DNA of 64,000 nucleotides from Candidatus Pantoea floridensis (GTDB lineage Bacteria; Pseudomonadota; Gammaproteobacteria; Enterobacterales; Enterobacteriaceae). The notes below the pieces were generated by a model. The model was given only the letters and a program-made list of their open reading frames with translations. It had not been told where the DNA came from and ran no database searches. Position 1 is the first letter of the stretch. The number at the start of each line of letters is the position of its first letter. Shown in pieces: positions 52,046 through 60,676 of this stretch. The stretch covers positions 3,720,001 through 3,784,000 of the forward strand of contig NZ_OCMY01000001.1 in assembly GCF_900215435.1 (NCBI RefSeq), read 5' to 3'. Both the position numbers and the translations under genes were made by a program.

Positions 52046-52080
52046 TCATCCCCGTAACGGACTATAGAGAGAGAATGCTG

Positions 52081-53622
52081 ATGTCAGTTCAGAATGAAAC
52101 CCATGCTAATGGCGCAACCACCGTGCTGGATCGCCCGGCGGCAGGTGGCGTATACGCTTCGCTATTTGAAAAAATCAACCTTAATCCGGTCTCCGAGCTG
52201 AGCGATCTGAACGTCTGGCAGGACAGCCAGGCGATGTCAGATGCCACCGCTGACGAGCGCGTCACCGCTGCGATGCAGGTGTTTCTGACGCGCTTAAAAA
52301 TCAGCGGCGCAAAAGTCGAGAAGCTGGATAAAAACCTGCTGGATCATCATATCGCCGAGCTTGATCGCCAGATCAGCCGCCAGCTGGATGCGGTGATGCA
52401 TCACGACGAATTCCAGAAGGTAGAATCGGCGTGGCGCGGCCTGAAATCGCTGGTGGATAAAACCGACTTCCGGCAGAACGTGAAAATTGAAGTGCTCGAC
52501 GTGTCGAAAGATGACCTGCGTCAGGACTTTGAAGATGCGCCGGAAATCATCCAGAGCGGCCTTTATCTGCAAACCTATGTGGCTGAATACGACACGCCGG
52601 GCGGCGAGCCGATTGGCGCGGTGATTTCTGCCTATGAGTTTGATGCCTCCGCGCAGGACGTGGCGCTGCTGCGTAACCTGTCGAAAGTCGCTGCTTCGGC
52701 GCACATGCCGTTTATCGGTTCGGTTGGCCCGCAGTTCTTCCTGAAAGATTCGATGGAAGAGGTGGCGGCCATAAAAGATATCGGCAACTACTTTGACCGC
52801 GCCGAATACATCAAATGGAAATCCTTCCGTGACACCGACGACGCGCGCTATATCGGGCTGACCATGCCGCGTGTGCTCGGTCGCCTGCCGTACGGCCCGG
52901 ACACCGTGCCGGTGCGCAGCTTCAATTATGTGGAAGAGGTGAAAGGTCCGGACCACGACAAATACCTGTGGACCAACGCTTCGTTCGCTTTCGCCGCCAA
53001 CATGGTGCAGAGCTTCATCAGCAACGGCTGGTGCGTACAAATCCGCGGTCCGCAGGCGGGTGGGGCAGTCCAGGATCTGCCGATCCATCTGTACGATCTC
53101 GGCACCGGCAACCAGGTGAAAATCCCGTCTGAAGTCATGATCCCGGAAACGCGCGAGTTTGAGTTCGCCAATCTCGGCTTTATCCCGCTCTCTTACTACA
53201 AGAACCGCGACTACGCCTGCTTCTTCTCGGCCAATTCGACGCAGAAACCGGCGATCTACGATACCGCCGATGCCACCGCCAACAGCCGCATCAATGCGCG
53301 TTTGCCTTATATCTTCCTGCTGTCGCGCATCGCGCACTATCTGAAGCTGATCCAGCGCGAAAACATCGGCACTACCAAAGATCGCCGCTTGCTAGAACTG
53401 GAGCTGAACACTTGGGTGCGCACGCTGGTCACCGAGATGACCGATCCGGGCGACGAGCTACAGTCTTCACATCCGCTGCGCGATGCGAAAGTGCTGGTGG
53501 AAGATATCGAAGACAATCCGGGCTTCTTCCGCGTCAAGCTGTTCGCCATCCCGCACTTCCAGGTGGAAGGCATGGACGTGAACCTGTCGCTGGTGTCGCA
53601 GATGCCGAAAGCGAAAGCGTAA
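52081..53622 (+). CDS. tssC: Type VI secretion sheath protein TssC
   Basis: Large sheath subunit of 513 residues that polymerises with TssB around the Hcp tube and is disassembled by ClpV. Family segments are ESAWRGLKSLVDKTDFRQNVKIEVLDVSKDDL, PFIGSVGPQFF, SRIAHYLKLIQRENIGTTKD and the C-terminal PGFFRVKLFAIPHFQVEGMDVNLSLVSQ. ATG 52081 was chosen over ATG 52075 because GAGAGAGA lies at ribosome-site distance. tssK follows 16 bases later. Confidence 0.96.
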   Translation: MSVQNETHANGATTVLDRPAAGGVYASLFEKINLNPVSELSDLNVWQDSQAMSDATADERVTAAMQVFLTRLKISGAKVEKLDKNLLDHHIAELDRQISRQLDAVMHHDEFQKVESAWRGLKSLVDKTDFRQNVKIEVLDVSKDDLRQDFEDAPEIIQSGLYLQTYVAEYDTPGGEPIGAVISAYEFDASAQDVALLRNLSKVAASAHMPFIGSVGPQFFLKDSMEEVAAIKDIGNYFDRAEYIKWKSFRDTDDARYIGLTMPRVLGRLPYGPDTVPVRSFNYVEEVKGPDHDKYLWTNASFAFAANMVQSFISNGWCVQIRGPQAGGAVQDLPIHLYDLGTGNQVKIPSEVMIPETREFEFANLGFIPLSYYKNRDYACFFSANSTQKPAIYDTADATANSRINARLPYIFLLSRIAHYLKLIQRENIGTTKDRRLLELELNTWVRTLVTEMTDPGDELQSSHPLRDAKVLVEDIEDNPGFFRVKLFAIPHFQVEGMDVNLSLVSQMPKAKA

Positions 53623-53637
53623 GGGCGGAGATCAGGG

Positions 53638-54978
53638 ATGAAAACAGAGCAACCACTTTGGGGCCGGGGCACCATGATCTCGCCTCAACACTTTCAGCAG
53701 CAGTCTGCCTGGCAGGCGTGGCAGAGCGAATGCATCGCGCGTATGGGCCTTAATCAACCCTGGGGCGTGCTGCAGGCGGAGTTTGAGCCAGAGGCGCTGA
53801 AACTCGGGCGTTTGCAGCCGCGCCATCTGCACCTGCGATTCAGCGATGGCACGTTGGTGGATACACAAAACGCCGATCCGCTTCCCCCCACGCTAACGCT
53901 TGAGGCGGAGCAGAAGGAAGTGACGGTTGTTCTGGCGCTGCCGCAGTTCTACGCCAGCGGCGGCAATTGTCTGCAGGAAAGCGACGTGGCTGAACGCCCG
54001 GTGCGTTTTCGCCAGCGTTGGCGTGATGTTCGCAATCTGTTCGGGGATGACACCCGGCAGGTGGCGGTATTGCAACCCGAGTTGACGCTGCGTTATGCGC
54101 ATCAGGACAACAGCGACTGGCTGACCTGCCCGGTGGCTCGCCTGCAGCAAGACGCGCAGGGTGGCTGGATGCTGGACGATAAATTCCTACCGCCGCTGCT
54201 GATGATGAAGTCGAGTCCATGGCTTATCACCGCGTTGGATCTACTCATAACACAACTAGGTGCACGGCTGGCACGCTTGATGGCGATGCGCCGCGAAAGC
54301 AATCAACGTATGGCCGATTTTGCCGTTGCTGATGTGTCATTGTTTTGGCTGTTGAATGCGCTTAACAGCGCTGAACCGGTGCTGGCCGATTTTGTGCGTC
54401 ATCCGCAAAGTCCGCCGGAGCGGCTCTATCCTGAGCTGGCAAGACTGGCGGGCAGCCTGCTGACATTTTCGCTGGAGCATCAGGTCAGTGCCATTCCTGC
54501 TTACCGGCATGACAACCTGAACGACGTTTTTCCGCCGTTGTTCAGCTTGCTAGGTACGCTGCTCGAAGCCAGCCTGCCGTCGCGCATGGTGGCGATTGAA
54601 ATGACCCACGATCGTCGGCTGCGTCAGTGGCATGCGCGCCTGAACGATCCCCGCCTGCGCGAAGAAGCCGATTTCTATCTTTCCGTACGTTCTCCACTGC
54701 CGTTGGTCCAGCTGCAAGAGCAATTCCCGCGCCAGTGTAAAGCGGGTAGCCCTGATGACGTCATCGCGCTGGTCAATAGCTCGCAGCTGGGTATCCCTCT
54801 AAAACCGCTCAGCCACGTTCCGGCTGCTATTCCGCTGCGTCTGGAGAATCAGTATTTCTCACTGGATCTGTCTCACCCGGCGGCACGAGCAATGCTGGAG
54901 AGCGGTAGCTGCATGTTTTACGTCCCCGGCACGCTGGGTGACCCGGAACTGGAACTCTTTGCGGTGCTGAGATCATGA
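53638..54978 (+). CDS. tssK: Type VI secretion baseplate protein TssK
   Basis: Baseplate subunit of 446 residues that joins the T6SS baseplate to the membrane complex. The start PLWGRGTMISPQHFQQQSAW is the TssK hallmark, and segments such as LPQFYASGG, LMAMRRESNQRMADF and the C-terminal LENQYFSLDLSHPAARAMLESG fit the family. GGGCGGAGATCAGGG precedes ATG 53638. It overlaps tssL by ATGA. Confidence 0.94.
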   Translation: MKTEQPLWGRGTMISPQHFQQQSAWQAWQSECIARMGLNQPWGVLQAEFEPEALKLGRLQPRHLHLRFSDGTLVDTQNADPLPPTLTLEAEQKEVTVVLALPQFYASGGNCLQESDVAERPVRFRQRWRDVRNLFGDDTRQVAVLQPELTLRYAHQDNSDWLTCPVARLQQDAQGGWMLDDKFLPPLLMMKSSPWLITALDLLITQLGARLARLMAMRRESNQRMADFAVADVSLFWLLNALNSAEPVLADFVRHPQSPPERLYPELARLAGSLLTFSLEHQVSAIPAYRHDNLNDVFPPLFSLLGTLLEASLPSRMVAIEMTHDRRLRQWHARLNDPRLREEADFYLSVRSPLPLVQLQEQFPRQCKAGSPDDVIALVNSSQLGIPLKPLSHVPAAIPLRLENQYFSLDLSHPAARAMLESGSCMFYVPGTLGDPELELFAVLRS

Positions 54979-55649
54979 GTACACCCTCACAAACCATCGA
55001 CATTGATGCGCTGCTGCAAAATACCTGGCTGCAGGTAATCAGCCTGCGGCACGGGCCAGAATTTACTGAAGACGGAGGACTGACCCTTTGGCAACGCTGC
55101 GTCGCAGATGCCGAGCATGTGCAGCGTGTGCTACGGGAAGCGGGTGTGAGTCGCGAGGGTTGTCATGACATTCTTCTGGCTCAGTGCGCGCTGCTGGATG
55201 AAGCGGTAAAAGGGCGCGGGGTGCAGGATGATGCTTGCTTACAGTGGTATCACATGCCGCTGCAGGGGCACTTTCTACACACCATGGACGCGGGCGAAAC
55301 CCTGTGCGACCGCATGCAGCAGGTGCTGGCCCAGCCCGAAGCGGATCCGCTAGTGCTGACCTGCTTTCATCGCGTGATGCTGCTGGGCTTTCTGGGTGGT
55401 TATGCCTCTGCAGATGCGCCCGCCCGTCAGCAGTTGATGACAGCGCTGGCTAAACGCGTGCCTCCCTTCACGCGCCCAGCAGATGCGCCTTTGCTGTCGT
55501 TGGCACACGGTGGGCTGAGCATGGGCTGGTTAAGCCTTTGGCCGGTGCGAATTGGACTGACAGCACTGCTGCTGGCGGCACTGTGGTGGGGACTAAACCA
55601 CTGGCTGGATCACCTGATCACAACGCTGTTGCCTGGAGTGAAAGGATGA
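54975..55649 (+). CDS. tssL: Type VI secretion membrane protein TssL (DotU)
   Basis: Inner-membrane component of the T6SS trans-envelope complex, 224 residues. It has the IcmH/DotU cytoplasmic domain (LLLAQCALLDEAVKGRG, with LDE in the conserved helix; LLGFLGGYA) and one C-terminal membrane helix (IGLTALLLAALWWGLNHW). There is no C-terminal peptidoglycan-binding domain; that function is supplied by the OmpA-domain protein of the next gene. It overlaps both neighbours by four bases. Confidence 0.93.
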   Translation: MSTPSQTIDIDALLQNTWLQVISLRHGPEFTEDGGLTLWQRCVADAEHVQRVLREAGVSREGCHDILLAQCALLDEAVKGRGVQDDACLQWYHMPLQGHFLHTMDAGETLCDRMQQVLAQPEADPLVLTCFHRVMLLGFLGGYASADAPARQQLMTALAKRVPPFTRPADAPLLSLAHGGLSMGWLSLWPVRIGLTALLLAALWWGLNHWLDHLITTLLPGVKG

Positions 55650-57331
55650 CGCCGTTGCTTCAGCGCTTACTGGCGCTCTGGATATGGCTGCTCGCCGCCG
55701 TGTTGTGCCTGCTGTTTCTACCGGTGGCACGCAGCTCCGCCATTCTGCTTTTGCTGACCATTACGCTGATTATCGGCACAGTGATGTTAAAGCTTTCTGG
55801 ACGCCGCATAAAAGCAACCGGCCAGTTATGGAGTGATTTACCCGCTGCGACTTACCGGCATCCGGTGGTGCTGTGCTGCGGCGATCATGGTCTGTCTGAA
55901 GCGGAGCCAGTGCGTCTTTTGCCGCAGGGTTGCTTTATTCGCGTAGTAGATAGCAGCGAACTGCAGCACAACGTGCGTCAATTATTGCAGATGCGTCCCG
56001 GCTGGGGCTGCCAGATTTCCATCTGTATGAGCATCATTCCGCAGCAGCAGCATGACAACGCAGTGCTGGAAAATGAACTCTTTGCCCTCCGCTGGCAAAT
56101 TGCGCTACTGCGCCGTGAAACCTGCCAGGCACTACCGCTGCTGATTAATGTGGCGGTTGCTGGCGCGATGACCTTGTGTACGGCTCCACTCTGGCAGGTG
56201 CAGCTGGCGGAAAGGCGTCCACAAATCTGGCTGGATGGTGCCTCACCGCGCGGCTTAGATGAATGGATGCAGGCGGGCGGCGCAACAGCGATGCAGCAGT
56301 ATATCCTGCTCAACTCACTGGATGCGTGGTTACGCCAGCATGTGCTGCGTGTACTGACAGATTCGCATACCGACGTCGCCTCAGTGAAACCCGGCGCTAT
56401 CATGATGCAACTGCAACCCGGCACACTGGATGCGGAGCACGATTCGCTGTGGCGTGCATGGCTGCTGCTGCACACCACGATCGCCAGCGCCGGTTCTGCT
56501 ACTGACGCTGCAACCATTCTTCCGGAGTTTGTCCTTCCGTTGCTGCCGCAAGGCCGTGGCCTGACGCCACGCATGCGTGCACTGCGCATGGCGCTTAATG
56601 CATTCGCAGTTTCTACAGCTATCGCCCTGTGTGCGGTTGCCATGAACAATCAATCGTTGATCCAGCGCATCGCGTTTGACCTCGGACATTATTACCGCAT
56701 CGCCATGACGGACTACGCGCCAAAACTGGCGGCGGTTGAGGTCCTGCGTGATGACGCGAAGCAGCTAGATAAGTATGCACGGCAGGGTGCGCCATTACGG
56801 TTTGGGCTAGGCCTTTACCAGGGGAGTTATCTTCACCTGCCCGTATTGCGTGCCATCGGCACCTGGCTGCCAGAACCCAAACCCATACCTGCGCCCAAAC
56901 CTCAACCCACGCTGGTAAGACTGAATGCCATGTCGCTGTTTGATTCGGGCAAATCCGTCCTGAAAACGGGCTCAACCAAAGTGTTAGTTAACGCACTGGT
57001 TAACGTTAAGGCGAAGCCAGGTTGGTTGATTGTGGTAGCGGGCCATACCGACGACACCGGCAATGTGTTGCTGAACCAAAAACTCTCACTGAAGCGTGCT
57101 GACGCAGTCCGCGAATGGATACGTGATACCGGTGATGTGGATGAGAGTTGTTTTGCGGTACAGGGGTTTGGCCAGAGTCGCCCGATGGCGAGCAACGCAA
57201 CCGCCGAGGGGCGCGCAGCAAACCGGCGCGTTGAGATCAGTCTCGTGCCTCAAGCTGACGCTTGTCAGGCACCGGGCGCTTTCCCTCCGTCATCACAGGA
57301 TGGTGACGGTAATCATGAAGAAAAGGAGTAA
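55646..57331 (+). CDS. tagL: T6SS-associated OmpA-domain membrane protein (TagL-like)
   Basis: A 561-residue protein with two N-terminal membrane helices (residues 6-50), a large middle domain, a further helix near residue 340 (NAFAVSTAIALCAVAMNN), a Pro-rich linker (PEPKPIPAPKPQP) and a C-terminal OmpA/MotB peptidoglycan-binding domain (FDSGKSVLKTGSTKVL, VAGHTDDTGN, GRAANRRVEISL). It probably anchors the T6SS membrane complex to the cell wall, as TagL does beside TssL in EAEC. It overlaps tssL by ATGA; hcp follows three bases later. Confidence 0.88.
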   Translation: MTPLLQRLLALWIWLLAAVLCLLFLPVARSSAILLLLTITLIIGTVMLKLSGRRIKATGQLWSDLPAATYRHPVVLCCGDHGLSEAEPVRLLPQGCFIRVVDSSELQHNVRQLLQMRPGWGCQISICMSIIPQQQHDNAVLENELFALRWQIALLRRETCQALPLLINVAVAGAMTLCTAPLWQVQLAERRPQIWLDGASPRGLDEWMQAGGATAMQQYILLNSLDAWLRQHVLRVLTDSHTDVASVKPGAIMMQLQPGTLDAEHDSLWRAWLLLHTTIASAGSATDAATILPEFVLPLLPQGRGLTPRMRALRMALNAFAVSTAIALCAVAMNNQSLIQRIAFDLGHYYRIAMTDYAPKLAAVEVLRDDAKQLDKYARQGAPLRFGLGLYQGSYLHLPVLRAIGTWLPEPKPIPAPKPQPTLVRLNAMSLFDSGKSVLKTGSTKVLVNALVNVKAKPGWLIVVAGHTDDTGNVLLNQKLSLKRADAVREWIRDTGDVDESCFAVQGFGQSRPMASNATAEGRAANRRVEISLVPQADACQAPGAFPPSSQDGDGNHEEKE

Positions 57332-57334
57332 CAC

Positions 57335-57826
57335 ATGGCAATTCCCGTTTATCTGTGGCTGAAGGACGATGGCGGTGCGGACATTAAAGGATCGGTGGAT
57401 GTACAGGACCGTGAAGGCAGCATCGAAGTGGTGGCGCAGGAACACAACCTGTACATCCCGACCGACAATAACACCGGCAAGCTGACCGGCACGCGTATTC
57501 ATACGCCGTTCCTGCTTACCAAGGAGATCGACTCGTCCAGCCCGTATCTCTATAAAGCGGTAACCACTGGGCAGACGCTTAAATCGGCCGAGTTCAAATG
57601 GTATCGCATTAGTGACGCAGGCCAGGAGGTCGAGTACTTCAACACCAAGTTGGAAAACGTAAAGGTGGTGAAGGTCAATCCGTTGATGCACGACGTTAAA
57701 GACCCGTCAAAAGAGAAGCACAACCATCTTGAGCAGATTGAGTTGCGCTACGAAAAAATCACCTGGACCTACAAAGACGGCAACATTATTCATTCCGATT
57801 CATGGAATGAGAGAGCGACAGCATAA
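57335..57826 (+). CDS. hcp: Type VI secretion tube protein Hcp
   Basis: Inner tube and effector-carrier protein, secreted by the T6SS. The 163-residue protein shows the Hcp pattern: MAIPVYLWLKDDGGADIKGSVD, TGKLTGTRIHTPFLLTKEID, SAEFKWYRISDAGQEVEYF and IELRYEKITWTYKDGNIIHSDSW. AAAAGGAG precedes ATG 57335. It starts three bases after the OmpA-domain gene, but a 203-base gap with palindromes follows, so clpV may have its own promoter. Confidence 0.96.
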   Translation: MAIPVYLWLKDDGGADIKGSVDVQDREGSIEVVAQEHNLYIPTDNNTGKLTGTRIHTPFLLTKEIDSSSPYLYKAVTTGQTLKSAEFKWYRISDAGQEVEYFNTKLENVKVVKVNPLMHDVKDPSKEKHNHLEQIELRYEKITWTYKDGNIIHSDSWNERATA

Positions 57827-57831
57827 CGGCT

Positions 57832-57886
57832 GTAGGGGCGGTCCCAGCGGACCGTCCATCTCGTAGGGTCGCCATTCATGGCGACC
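57832..57886. repeat. Intergenic palindrome pair (locus 10)
   Basis: A variant unit at 57832-57857 (GGGCGGTCC, AGC, GGACCGTCC) and a perfect unit at 57863-57886 (GTAG plus GGTCGCCATTCATGGCGACC), in the hcp-clpV gap. Confidence 0.85.
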
Positions 57887-58029
57887 AAAACGCGTACCGC
57901 TCTAGATGCCTGGTGATTCCATCTTCGACGGGTGAAATCACCAGTCATTTCCACATCAGACCTACTGACCTTATGCGCTTTGGTACATAGCGACGGGCGG
58001 TAGCGTGCCCCAATCAGGAGAACTTTACT

Positions 58030-60633
58030 ATGGATAGTCAGTCAGCCGCACTGCTGCGTCGCCTTAACCCGTTTTGCGCGCAGGCGCTGGAAGCCGCTGC
58101 CTCGCTGTGTCAGACCCGCGCGCATGCGGAAATTCAGCCGGAACACTGGCTGCTCAAGCTGCTGAAACAGGGCGAAGGCGACATCACCGTGATTGCGCGC
58201 CGCTATGAGTGGGATATGGATGCCATCTGGCAGGATTTGCTGGCATTTCTCGATCGTCAGCCGCGTGCGGTACGTGGTCGCCCGCAGCTTTCCTCGGCAC
58301 TGGAAGCTTTATTGAAACAGGCGTGGCTGATGGCCTCGACTTCAGATAACGCCCCACAAATCCGCAGCGTGCATCTGTTGATGGCGCTGGCCGAACAGCC
58401 GTCGCTGGTGCGCTGTGAAGGGCTGTGGCCGCTGCTGAGTCTGCGCATAAGCCAGCTGGAGCGCCTACAGCCGATGCTGGACGCGCAGTCCGATGAGCGT
58501 GCAGAAGCGGAGCAGCCGGAAATGCCGGTCAGCACGTTCGAACAACCCTCCGCAGCAGGCCCGAACAAAACCCCATCTGCCGAAGCGCTTGCGCGCTTCA
58601 CCCGCGACGTCACCGCTGATGCGCGTAATGGCAAAATCGACCCCGTATTTGGCCGCGACAACGAAGTTCGCCAGATGATTGATATCCTGTCGCGCCGCCG
58701 CAAGAACAACCCGATTCTGGTCGGCGAGCCGGGCGTGGGTAAAACCGCGTTGGTGGAAGGGCTGGCGCTGCGCATCGCTGAAGGCAACGTACCGGACAGC
58801 CTCAAACTTGTGAGGGTGCATACATTGGATCTCGGCATGCTGCAGGCGGGTGCGGGCGTGAAGGGCGAGTTTGAGCAGCGCCTGAAAAACATCATCACCG
58901 AGGTACAGAATGCGTCGCAGCCGGTGCTGTTATTTATCGACGAAGCGCACACCATTATCGGCGCGGGCAACCAAGCGGGCGGCGCCGATGCGGCCAACCT
59001 GCTGAAACCAGCGCTGGCGCGCGGCGAATTGCGCACCATTGCGGCCACCACGTGGAGTGAATACAAGCAGTACTTCGAGAAGGACGCCGCGCTGGAGCGC
59101 CGCTTCCAGATGGTCAAGGTTGACGAGCCGGACGACGACACTGCGTGCCTGATGCTGCGCGGCCTTAAGTCACGCTACGCTGAGCACCACGGCGTGCATA
59201 TCACCGACGCGGCGGTGCGCGCCGCCGTCACGCTGTCGCGCCGCTACCTAACCGGTCGCCAGCTGCCCGACAAGGCGGTTGACCTGCTTGATACTGCCGC
59301 TGCGCGCGTGCGCATGAATCAGGACATGGTGTCGGAGGTGATTACTCGTTTGAGAGCGAAGCTTGACGGGCTGAACCTTGAGCAGCGCGCCATTCTTGAC
59401 GATGAAGCGCTCGGCAGCGCTATCCCGCACGAGCGTCTGGCCGAAATTGAAAGCCAGATAGCAATAATTGATGAAGAACTTGAGACGCTTGAGCAGCGCT
59501 ATGCAAAGGTGCAGTCGCTGATGCAGCAGCTGCTGGCTGGCCGCAAAGCTGGGACACAGCATGGCAATATCGCCCAACTCCAGACTGAACTTGATGCTTT
59601 ACAGCCCGGCGAGCCACTGCTTACCGCCGACGTTGATGTGCGCATCGTCGCGAGCGTAATTGCCGACTGGACCGGCGTGCCGCTCTCTTCGCTTATGAAG
59701 GATGAGCAGGCCGAACTCCTGGCGCTGGAAAGTCAGCTCGCTACCCGCGTGGTCGGTCAGGATGCCGCGCTAAACGCCATCGCCCAACGCCTGCGCGCTG
59801 CTAAAACCGGGCTTAGCTCAGAAAATGGCCCGCAGGGCGTGTTTCTGCTGGTGGGCAGCAGCGGCACCGGCAAAACCGAAACCGCGCTGGCGCTGGCGGA
59901 TTTGCTGTACGGCGGCGAGAAGTCGTTAATCACCATCAACCTCAGCGAATACCAGGAAGCGCACACTGTTTCCCAGCTCAAAGGCTCACCGCCGGGCTAC
60001 GTTGGCTACGGCCAGGGGGGCATCCTCACCGAAGCGGTGCGTAAGCGCCCGTACAGCGTTGTGCTGCTCGACGAAGTGGAAAAAGCGCACCGCGACGTGA
60101 TCAATCTGTTCTATCAGGTATTTGATCGCGGATTTATGCGCGACGGCGAAGGACGTGAGATCGACTTCCGCAATACCGTAATCCTGATGACCTCAAACCT
60201 CGGCAGCGACTCGCTAATGCAGCTGCTGGACGAAAACCCGCAAGCCACCGAATCCGAACTTCAGGAGTGCCTGCGCCCACTCCTGCGCGACCACTTCCAG
60301 CCCGCGCTGCTGGCCCGCTTCCAGACGGTGATTTATCGCCCGCTGGCACGCGACGCCATGCGCATTATCGTGGAAATGAAGCTGAAGCAGGTGAGCCAGC
60401 GTTTGCAACATCATTACGGCATCCGTACCACCATCGGCGAAGATCTGTTCGACATGCTCACCGATGCGTGCCTGTTGCCGGACACCGGCGCGCGCAACAT
60501 CGACAGCCTGCTCAATCAGCAGATTTTGCCGGTTATGAGCCAGATGATCCTGCAGCATCGCGCCAGCGGCACTTTAAGAGACAGACTGACGCTGGATACC
60601 AGTGAAGAAGGCGATGTGACCTTTACGTTCTGA
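58030..60633 (+). CDS. clpV: Type VI secretion ATPase ClpV (TssH)
   Basis: AAA+ unfoldase of 867 residues that disassembles contracted TssBC sheath for reuse. It has an N-terminal Clp-N domain (residues 1-160), a first AAA domain with GEPGVGKTALVEGL and LLFIDEAHTIIGAGN, a coiled middle region (residues about 440-530), a second AAA domain with GSSGTGKTETALALADLLYGG and VVLLDEVEKAHRDVINLFYQVFDRG, and a C-terminal helical domain. AGGAGAAC precedes ATG 58030. It lies between hcp and vgrG in the T6SS cluster. Confidence 0.96.
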   Translation: MDSQSAALLRRLNPFCAQALEAAASLCQTRAHAEIQPEHWLLKLLKQGEGDITVIARRYEWDMDAIWQDLLAFLDRQPRAVRGRPQLSSALEALLKQAWLMASTSDNAPQIRSVHLLMALAEQPSLVRCEGLWPLLSLRISQLERLQPMLDAQSDERAEAEQPEMPVSTFEQPSAAGPNKTPSAEALARFTRDVTADARNGKIDPVFGRDNEVRQMIDILSRRRKNNPILVGEPGVGKTALVEGLALRIAEGNVPDSLKLVRVHTLDLGMLQAGAGVKGEFEQRLKNIITEVQNASQPVLLFIDEAHTIIGAGNQAGGADAANLLKPALARGELRTIAATTWSEYKQYFEKDAALERRFQMVKVDEPDDDTACLMLRGLKSRYAEHHGVHITDAAVRAAVTLSRRYLTGRQLPDKAVDLLDTAAARVRMNQDMVSEVITRLRAKLDGLNLEQRAILDDEALGSAIPHERLAEIESQIAIIDEELETLEQRYAKVQSLMQQLLAGRKAGTQHGNIAQLQTELDALQPGEPLLTADVDVRIVASVIADWTGVPLSSLMKDEQAELLALESQLATRVVGQDAALNAIAQRLRAAKTGLSSENGPQGVFLLVGSSGTGKTETALALADLLYGGEKSLITINLSEYQEAHTVSQLKGSPPGYVGYGQGGILTEAVRKRPYSVVLLDEVEKAHRDVINLFYQVFDRGFMRDGEGREIDFRNTVILMTSNLGSDSLMQLLDENPQATESELQECLRPLLRDHFQPALLARFQTVIYRPLARDAMRIIVEMKLKQVSQRLQHHYGIRTTIGEDLFDMLTDACLLPDTGARNIDSLLNQQILPVMSQMILQHRASGTLRDRLTLDTSEEGDVTFTF

Positions 60634-60676
60634 GTGAACGACGGTTTTCTGTACGCGGCAATAAAAGGATTTCACC

